Source: Maniola hyperantus
Taxonomy: Eukaryota; Arthropoda; Insecta; Lepidoptera; Nymphalidae
Assembly: GCF_902806685.2 (NCBI RefSeq)
Contig: NC_048550.1
Location: 4,197,383 to 4,261,382 of the forward strand
Reading direction: 5' to 3'
DNA: 64,000 nt
Part shown: one piece after another, positions 56,505 through 64,000 of the stretch
Numbering within the stretch: the stretch's first letter is position 1
How the letters are laid out: every line of letters starts with the position of its first letter
Notes under the pieces: generated by a model
What the model was told of the DNA's origin: nothing
What the model saw: only the letters and a program-made list of their open reading frames with translations
Databases searched by the model: none
Made by a program: the position numbers and the translations under genes

Positions 56505-56825
56505 TACTAAATGCAAAAGTGTGTCTGTCTGTCTGCTAGCTTTTCACAGCCCAACAGTTTAACCGATTTTGATGAAATTTGGTAGGTATAGAGTTAGCTT
56601 ACATCCCGGGGAAGGACATGGCTACTTTTTATCCCGGAAAATCAAAGAGTTCCCACGGGATTCTTAAAGGCCCATCCGTTTAACCGATTTAGATGAAATT
56701 TGGGACAGAAGTAGCTTGCCTCCCGGAAATTGACATAGGCAACTTTTTATCCCAGAAAATAAAGAGTTCCCACGGGATTTTTAGCAACCTAAATCCACGC
56801 AGACGAAGGTGCGGGCATCATCATC
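56505..56825 (+). repeat. Hel-A element with internal duplication
   Basis: CATACTAAATGCAAAAGTGT to CGAAGGTGCGGGCATCATC. Two copies of the TTTAACCGATTT...CCCGGAAA module, as in 21775-22082. Confidence 0.7.
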
Positions 56826-57254
56826 ATCAGTAACAAATAAAACAAAACTAAATTTGTATGGAAGCACTGAGCAGCGCGCTAGGATCACATTAGGTAGGTA
56901 CTCATGTGCTAGGGCTACCTACTTCTTTACGAATAAATTAATAAAAAAAAAGATAATAATAATATTTAGTGCCGCTTTTTATCTTAACCTTGTCTCTTGA
57001 CTTAAATTTATTGCTGAAAAGTTAAATCCCAAAAGTAATGTGGGTTAAATAAAAATAAGATCACTTTATTCTTGAGTTGATAGTAAATTATAAGAGAATG
57101 AAAAGAAAATGAGGGTTCGTAATACTTTTTATGTTTAAATGGTCTTTGTGATTGAAATGTTCTACCCGTAGGCAGTCTTCGCGAATTGTTTGGGAAAATC
57201 TTACGTTTGTTAATCCAGGTTTAAGCACTGCACATTTTTTTTAAAGATAACATC
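56826..57254. other. No gene recognised
   Basis: AT-rich sequence; no supported feature. Confidence 0.3.
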
Positions 57255-57540
57255 ATCATCATCATCACGATCAACGTATCGCTGGCCCACTACTGAAAAC
57301 AGGTCTCTTTTCAGAATGAAAAGAGTTTAGGCCATAGTCCACCACGCTGGCCGAGTGCAGATTGGTAATATTCACATACCTTTGAAAACAATAATATAAA
57401 GAACTCACAGGCATGTAGATATCCTCACGATGTTTTTCTTCACCGTTAAAGCAAGTAAAATCAGCGCGCCCAGGATCGAAGCCCTGACTGCCCTCCCGGA
57501 TAGAAGGCGGACGTTTTAACCACTAGCCTATCACGGCTCT
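57255..57540 (-). mobile_element. tRNA-derived SINE, nearly full length, reverse
   Basis: From the ATCATCATCATCATCACGAT tail to the head GTTTTAACCACTAGCCTATC; box B appears as GGATCGAAGCC in reverse. Same family as 32268-32558. Confidence 0.8.
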
Positions 57541-57637
57541 TACTATAGAAAAAAACCCATTTTAAACATAACTAAGGCTGACATACATAAATGTAAAAGC
57601 CTGTTAATAAAAGATTAAAAAAAACCATAACTAATTA

Positions 57638-57745
57638 CCCCCCCCCCCCCCCCCCCCCCGTTATCACTCATCGGGTTAGCACGGGAGCTGTGCCGGTGTG
57701 CGGGGCGTACCCACCCCGATTGCCATCTCGATCTGTCGCCGCGTA
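57638..57745. repeat. F-family half copy behind a 22-base C tract
   Basis: The right half (GTGTGCGGGGCGTACCC, GATTGCCATCTCGATCTG) is intact; where the left half should be there is an uninterrupted run of 22 C (57638-57659). Confidence 0.7.
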
Positions 57746-58294
57746 ATCCTATATAGCACATATAGGATTACGCGTCGACAGCGAGTTAGCTATCAAAATA
57801 TTTTTCAATAGCTTTATTTATAACGCCTAGGTATATTTATAGCCGGTTCTTAGCCAATAAAAGATTCTAAAATTAAACCCCCAATTTGTATTCCTGTACA
57901 AAACAAGTGGAGCGCCATATCAAAGACAGGCACTTAGGCGTAATCAAATTTAAAATCCCCCGATATAGGTAAACGAATTAAATATTTCCAAGGAAAATCC
58001 TGTCGAGGTGTGTAGGATTTCTCTTCTCGCAATGTTTTCCATAACCGAAGGCAAGGCAAATTCATTTAAATAGGATGTATAAATGTAGGTACGCACTTGT
58101 ATGTTAAACGCGTTTTAGCGCATACATATTGAGGTTGACTGCATTAAGAAAATTGAGAAGATGTAATCTGTTTGTGAACATTAAAGTTGCACGATTACTC
58201 TAAATTATTATGCACATAGGTAGCTTTAGAACTTATATACCTACTTAGTCTGTTATAACTTATTTATGTTCGTAGAAACGGATAGCGTCTAAAG
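57746..58294. other. No gene recognised
   Basis: A small palindrome ATATAGCACATATAGGATTACGC region at about 57748-57775; nothing else supported. Confidence 0.3.
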
Positions 58295-58460
58295 CCGGCG
58301 CTTCACGCTTGTGGCAAATAACAGACAGCAAGCATCGGCAATCACCACAGATGGCTTGCCTGCAAATCGGAACGCTCCAAACTCCAAAGCGTTGGCAAGC
58401 ATATGCAAACACCCATCCACACGCTTGCTCTGTTTGCTGTTTGTCACAAGCATGTGAGAT
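58295..58460. repeat. MITE-like inverted repeat (GCTTGTGGCAAATAACAG)
   Basis: CACGCTTGTGGCAAATAAC and GTTTGTCACAAGCATGTGAG are imperfect inverted ends around AGCAAGC motifs. Confidence 0.5.
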
Positions 58461-58496
58461 TTTATGATTGATAGGAGTACGGACGATTTTAGTTGG

Positions 58497-59122
58497 AACC
58501 TCAGACTAAGAATCAAGGAGACTTGGCATCACAATAATAATACCTTGTTAGAGCAAGCTAGGTGTATAGAAAGCTCTGAAGAGTGAAAAAGACAAAAATA
58601 CAGTTTTTTGTCTTTGTCATAGTTTAGCTTTTTTACCGTGCAACTTTAAACCTCTGTGATAGTAATTTATTGCGAATATTACGAGTTTTTATTTAGTTTT
58701 CTGTTTTGAAGGTGTGTAGAAGCCTTGTATGGTGCATTGCTGTGTGATCGGCTGTAAAAGTTGTGGCGAATGCAAATTATGAAACACTAGCTTATGCTCG
58801 CGACTTCGTCCGCGTGGACTACAAAATTTCAAACCCCTATTTCACCACCTTAGGAGTTGAATTTTCAAAAATCCTTTCTTAGCGGATGCCTACGTCATAA
58901 TAGCTATCTGCATGCCAAATTTCAGCCCGATCCGTCCAGTAGTTTGATCTGTGCGTTCATAGATCAGTCAGTCAGTCAGTCAGTCAGTCAGTCAGTCACC
59001 TTTTCCATTTATATATATATATAGAATAGATAACCTTTCATACGTAAGTATGATTTCTTTTGTTGTTTGTCCCTTTCGAGTATACGCGTCTGATAAGTCT
59101 CCTTGATTCTTAGTCTGAGGTT
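58497..59122. repeat. 626-bp interval bounded by perfect 28-bp inverted repeats
   Basis: AACCTCAGACTAAGAATCAA... (58497-58524) is repeated exactly in reverse at 59095-59122. Inside is a Hel-C copy. No target duplication is clear, so it may be a TIR element or an inverted duplication. Confidence 0.65.
58787..59020 (-). mobile_element. Hel-C Helitron-like element, reverse
   Basis: CTAGCTTATGCTCGCGAC to a TCAG run, CACCTTTTCCATTTATATAT. Confidence 0.75.
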
Positions 59123-59514
59123 AGAACATAATTGTTACTATGAAGCGCCCCATCTAGTGAATTCTAGTGGAACATGTGTCTCGTTGCTATGAGGTCAATA
59201 ACCAATAGATGCCTTATCTAATACAGAACATTGTTTAATCTGTAGAGCTCATTTAGGAACATCGTGACGCGGAATAATAGCGTATCAAGTTTATATTTTG
59301 CCCCATTTCACGATCGGTTGTCTCGGGGAAATAATGAAGGAAGTTGCCATAAATTTTATGGACCCGTATCTTCACCATTACTTTATTATGGAACTCAACT
59401 CATTAAATTTATTACCTACTCTTCTGTCATATTTGTGTTTATCTGATTAGGTATCTTTAGTTCAAGAATTCATTATCATATTAGTACGCGACTAGTATTC
59501 TAAATGTCTGGTCT

Positions 59515-59727
59515 GGTCTGGCCTAGCTAGTTACCACCCTAACGGCAAAGCCGTGCCGCCAAGCGATTTAGCGCTGGTACGATGCCGTGTAGAAACTAAA
59601 GGGGTGTGGGTTTAATAATAACTGCCATACCACTTTCGGGTTAGACCGCTTCCATCTTAGACTGCATCATCACTTACCACCAGGTGAGATTGAAATCAAG
59701 GGCTGACTTGTATCTGAATTAAAAAAA
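59515..59727 (+). repeat. RTE LINE 3' UTR
   Basis: GGCAAAGCCGTGCCGCCAAG, CATCTTAGACTGCATCATCA and CTTGTATCTGAATTAAAAAA; plus-strand orientation with an A-rich end. Confidence 0.65.
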
Positions 59728-59942
59728 GTACTATAGGTACATTATGGCACATTATTGTATTAGAAGTGTGTAAAGCTATAATAAGTAGGTTCTCACCTAC
59801 ATTTTGATGAATAACTGAGGTAGGTATTATTTATTTAAAGTTAACAGAATACGTTTGTATAGGATAATTAATTTTCGCCTTGAGCTGCTGAGAATTTGAG
59901 ATGCTTTTTCAGTATTTACTTACGGTTATTCAAGATAACCAT

Positions 59943-61085
59943 AAATAATAATAATAATAATAAATAATTTTTATTTCAGGCAATGAAAATACAACCCATA
60001 ACAATATACACAGTATGAAGCGGATTAAATTAATATTAGAATTGATTAGAATATAATATAAATGTAAAAAAAATGGAGCTAACAATTTAAAAAACTAATC
60101 TAAGTAAAGGTGTTATTGTCGCACCGATGCAGGTTGGACCAATGTTTTGTAAAAGGATTACTAAGATCCTCTACAACAGCACACAAGATAGCGTTTGTAC
60201 TGTGTGTCAGTCTTTTCCAGAAGGATGCCGTCCTTGCTCGGAGTATGGCGAAGAAGTCAGGGACTCTCGCAGCAGCAAACATACCTTTAGCACTGCAGAA
60301 ACGCGGGTGCTTCATTAGGATGCGGAAGGCGTTGTTATATTGTACCCTAAGTGCATTATAGCTGCGCTTGGTAAACTTTGTCCACAGCTGACATGTGTAG
60401 AAACATTGACAAAAAGCTTTAAATAACGTCACCTTCACATCATCAGAGCAACGAGCGAATCTGCGCGCTATCATGTTAGCCCGTACCGAAAGAGCCCTGC
60501 GCTCCCTCTCCATATCTCTGTCATCTTTTATGTCTTCTGATAAAATATGGCCCAAATATTTAAAGCTCTTGACAACCCGAACCGACGACCCATTCAGATA
60601 TACCGGCGGAACGGTCTCCGGACCCTTGCCCGCTTTGAAGACGAGCATTTCAGTTTTTGCTACATTATATTTGAGAGCATGTTCTGTGGCAAACTGCTCA
60701 CAAATATTGAGCAGTTTCCTAAGTCCATTTATTGAGGGGCTGAGGAGCACCATGTCATCAGCGTAGCTCAAATTGTTAACACAGATGTTACCAATATGGC
60801 AACCGACTTTGGTACTTCTCAGCCTCCCGATAAGGTCATTGATATAAAGGTTAAATAGGTCCGAAGACGTTAGCCCTCCTTGACGAACGCCACACTCTAG
60901 TCTGTATTCACTAGAGAGTGCATCGCCCCATTTTACGTAGTTAGTTTGGTTCTCGTACCAAAATCTCCACAGATTCATTAATTCTTTTGGTACGTGTCTA
61001 TCTATATATAAGTTTACGCCATAGTATTTTGTAATTAACGAGGTCAAATGCCCGGCTTAAATCTAGAAAACATGCATATACTGAA
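59943..61085 (-). mobile_element. CR1/Jockey-superfamily LINE, 5' truncated
   Basis: The minus-strand element ends at a (TTA)n microsatellite tail (59943-59966), has a short 3' UTR, and an ORF2 remnant. It is cut within the RT palm at about 61085. Confidence 0.8.
60100..61085 (-). pseudogene. LINE reverse transcriptase with YADD, one frameshift
   Basis: Upstream of about 61030 the frame reads CFLDLSRAFDLVNYKILW (RT motif A). A frameshift at about 61000-61030 moves to the frame with RHVPKELMNLWRFWYEN, GVRQGGLTSSDLFNLYINDL (motif B), NNLSYADDMVLLSPS (motif C, near 60754-60765), and FKYLGHILSEDIKDDRDM. The C-terminal thumb region follows to TAA/TAG at 60100. The endonuclease and RT fingers are missing. 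Full RT would make element cDNA at a nicked target; this copy cannot. Confidence 0.85.
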
Positions 61086-61175
61086 GTATCTCTATTAACT
61101 ATAGCTAAAGTTAAATAAAGCTACTAATTCGACGTCATTATCACGATACTGTTATTTTGGGAGTCGGACTTATAT

Positions 61176-61267
61176 GCGACAAGTCGAGATGGCAATCGGG
61201 GTATGAGTATGGTGCCGGGGACGCCCCGCACACCCGCACGTGACCCGCGCTATCCTGCATCGGGTTT
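61176..61267. repeat. F-family half copy
   Basis: AAGTCGAGATGGCAATCGGG to CCGCGCTATCCTGCATCGGG; the right half is missing. Confidence 0.65.
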
Positions 61268-61899
61268 ATTCGGGCATTTTTCTTTAGAGTGATTTCACAG
61301 ATTTTTTTTACGCAAAGTGATTTTTTAATTTTTTACACTGACATATTTTGTTAACAAATGATCAAGGCCAATAGCGCTGCGATGCGACTGTGAAGCTGAT
61401 ATCTAAGGTGAAATTAAAGCGATACTAAAAAGCATCTTATGATACTTCGACCCTTGTTTTATCGACTCTCGTGTAAAACGGGCTGCCATCGAATCGATTG
61501 TGGGTTCTTTGTGCAATTACCTTTTGAGTCGTTGCGTAACGAGGCCGTAGTCGACGTTTTTCCTAATTAGTAGCAAGCCCTCTTTCTAGGAAGGTGTCAA
61601 CTGACGCTTCTTGTTACAAGAAGTTACGTGTTTTTTCCACATTAGATATAGTTTCTAGGATGTTGCGGGCCATGGCACATTATATGTAGGTAGGTTGATA
61701 GAGTCCTTTTATTCCTTCGTGGAACTTACGGCTGCAGCCACAGAAATACCTACTAATAGTAAGGCATTAGAACTGCTGTGCGTACCACTTCAAACTATAC
61801 AGAATGCATGACGCCGCCTTACTACACATTTGTATTAAGTTGTATAGAAGCAGGCGTTACTTTGCGGAAGTCCATGATATAGGTACAATGAACCAAAAG
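61268..61899. other. No gene recognised
   Basis: No supported feature. Confidence 0.3.
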
Positions 61900-62112
61900 C
61901 TTAATTTGCTATAATCCGCTGAAACAGGTAGAATCTGTATGGTGCAACTTGCAGCATGCAAAATGCACCGCCCGCCCTCCCACTGCTAAACATGCAGGAA
62001 GAAGCAGCCACCAAGCAAGCAATACGCACCACCACCATGTAGCACCACACAAATCCCAAACACACTCGACGCACGTTTCGCCCCGACACCGGAGCATCCT
62101 CAGGAGATATAG
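61900..62112 (-). repeat. GC-richer repeat-like segment, Penelope-like candidate
   Basis: Its base composition differs from the flanks; on the minus strand it starts with CTCCTGAGGATGCTCCGG and GGGGCGAAACGTGCGTC, phrases like those at ends of Penelope-like elements, then GTGTGTTTGGGATTTGTGTG. No reverse transcriptase is present. Overlapping short frames here are by-products of composition. Confidence 0.4.
62065..62106 (-). ncRNA. Hammerhead ribozyme-like core
   Basis: Minus strand: CTC, CTGAGGA (CUGANGA box), stem II GCTCCG/CGGGGC with GTGT loop, GAAAC, a 4-base loop, GTC, then GAG pairing with the first CTC. One extra U sits between the CUGANGA box and stem II, so activity is doubtful. Small type I hammerheads with a minimal stem III are known from Penelope-like elements. 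Confidence 0.35.
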
Positions 62113-63596
62113 ACCTTACAATTCACAATTGCAAAACATTTTGCACATTTGCATTTTCAATTTTTCATTTCAATCATAGACAAAGATATTAATTTATAGA
62201 ACTTTAATTCTACCTACATAATTTCATTGATTTTAATTCGTTAATATTCAAATAAACTAAGCTATGTTTGTTTTAGCGCGCTACGAAATAGTACGAATAA
62301 ACTCCTCTTAAGTTTTACGGTGCTTAAATCTACTACTTTATTTTATAGGAAAAATTCAGGAAAAAAATCATCAAGAAAAATAAGTTAAAATTGAACGGAA
62401 ACATTGTCGCGACTGATAACGTAAAACGCTTGCAAAATCGATTTCCTTCAAAACGTCGTCGAACTGAAGTTGAGTTTGAAAAGAAAGCAAGATCTTGATT
62501 GAATTTACTCTCTTTATTGCTATTGCCACTGCTACCGAGAAGTCGTATCAGAAAGTACAAACACATTAAATTTTATCATAGTATAGGTATGGAAAAATAA
62601 AATTTATTATGAACAAGTTAAACTAATAAAAAGCTTTTATTAAAAATACTTGGTCTCCGACTTAGTTGTTATAAAAACTGAACCTTTAAGGCATAAACAG
62701 TATTCCCGACCTCATAAATAATGTTATGAATGTATTTTTATGCAATAACATTACGTTTTTCATTTCAGCTCTGTTTCTGCAATGCGTTCGAGGTTCCAGA
62801 TAAAGTGAAGAGATCGTAACAGAGCTTTTAACTTCTGATTAAAAGAACTTTTCTTTTATTTAAATGTATCAAAGCGGTTGACACCGGATGGTTCATAGAG
62901 GTAGAAATATGGGACACACACCGTAAAATACAGTGTTACAAAACACTATTTTTCCGGTTTCAGTGCTTTTGCTTAGCTTAAATTGATTCTTCGCTCGGCA
63001 AAAATATAAAATGCTCTTTATTATGAATGCGGTGATCGATACTCCTAAATTACTAAGTAGGTATTTATAGAAAAGTATCAAAAGTTTCGTGTTTGAAGGC
63101 CGTTGTGTTTGTCATAGTATATAAGGTATTTAATGTCATTCGATTTAGGTATTTATCGAAATGCTATAGAGCCTCGCATTTTGCAGACATGATAATAATC
63201 GTGACATCATGGTCTAGAGCGGAGAGCTTTCTGCATGACAACTTGTTCATAAAATTCAAGGACATGTCTGTTTATGCCAATAAGTGCCATTGGTATAGAA
63301 GCATACAAGGACTATCGATAGCGGCAATGCTCAACTCAATAATGTTGAACAAATGCTGTGCAAATAGGTAATAGCTTGGAAATAGGTACCTACTACACTA
63401 TCCTACTGTATGTATTTCAGCATTTACCAAAATCAAACCTGGTTTTATTCTTGTTTCAATCGGATTAAAAGTAAGACCAATTAACGTCGAGTTTAAATAT
63501 TAAATCTATCTGTAATCTGCCGATAAGGAAGTTTCCCCTCGATATAAAATATCCCATTATTTTGTCCTTATATAGGTGTAGGTACAATGTGTTTTT
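62113..63596. other. No gene recognised
   Basis: AT-rich; open frames at 62333-62566, 62893-63081 and 63093-63371 have no recognisable domain or splice support. Confidence 0.3.
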
Positions 63597-64000
63597 AGGG
63601 TTCCGTACCTCAAAAGGAAAAACGGAACCCTTATAGGATCACTTTGTTGTCTGTCTGTCTGTCTGTCCGTCTGTCTGTCAAGAACCCTACAGGGTACTTC
63701 CCGTTAACCTAGAATCATGAAATTTGGCAGGTAGGTAGATCTTATAGCTGATATTTGGGGAAAAATCTGAAAACCGTGAATTTAGGGTTAGATCACACAA
63801 AAAAAAAAAATTGTGGTCATGAACTAATAATTAGTATTTTCAATTTTCTAAGTAAGATAACTATATCAAATGCCGTATCATATGAAAGGTCTTCACCTGT
63901 GCATTTTAAAACAGATTTTTTTTCATTTTTATATATCATAGTTTTTGAATTATCCTGCAAAATGTCAAAAAAATACGACTGTAGTACGGAACCCTCATTG
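63597..64000 (+). repeat. R-family repeat, cut by the window end
   Basis: AGGGTTCCGTACCTCAAAAG through a TGTC run and AATCATGAAATTTGGCAGG to GTACGGAACCCTCATTG; very close to 6221-6678. Confidence 0.85.

Overview
The window looks like a nuclear chromosome of a moth or butterfly (Lepidoptera). It is AT-rich, has short phased exons with GT-AG introns, and most of it is interspersed repeats of types usual in lepidopteran genomes: Helitron-like elements ending CTAG, fold-back MITEs, tRNA-derived SINEs, and RTE-, Jockey- and CR1-type LINE tails. There are no bacterial operons, rRNA genes or CRISPR arrays. All calls come from reading the sequence; no database search was run.

Host genes are confined to the left end. 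A plus-strand gene, four exons at 2067-4532 with its 5' end outside or unrecognised, encodes the C-terminal about 204 residues of a probable TULIP-type lipid-binding protein (group-7-allergen/JHBP-like). Facing it is a minus-strand six-exon gene (5656-10353) whose exons join in phase into a 313-residue membrane protein that I do not recognise. The two genes converge. At 16763-16944 there is a probable arthropod Inr promoter and a non-coding first exon with a short uORF and a splice donor, suggesting a plus-strand gene with a very long intron; I found no convincing later exon.

The rest (about 10.4-64 kb) is a transposon landscape. At 1-1527 is an internally deleted Ty3/gypsy remnant. At 35.1-36.4 kb is a nest: a TIR element holding an R-family repeat, split by a Jockey-like LINE with a 12-bp target duplication, plus a separate MITE. 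At 38000-40162 is a complete TA-flanked IS630-Tc1-mariner transposon whose transposase has 82 residues between the second D and the E (DD82E, Sailor-like) and appears inactivated by one missing base. At 50512-51420 is a miniature LTR retrotransposon (TRIM) whose two 230-bp LTRs look identical. At 59943-61085 is a CR1/Jockey-superfamily LINE remnant with a YADD reverse transcriptase.

Repeat names used below are local labels. Hel-A, -B, -C and -D are Helitron-like families (5' TC, 3' CTAG). R is the family starting AGGGTTCCGTACC. F is a GC-rich fold-back family starting near TCGAGATGGCAATCG. The most notable observations are the DD82E element, the unknown six-exon gene, the TRIM, palindromic Helitron-like copies with a 3' terminus at both ends, a hammerhead-like core at 62065-62106, and TSD-defined nested insertions.
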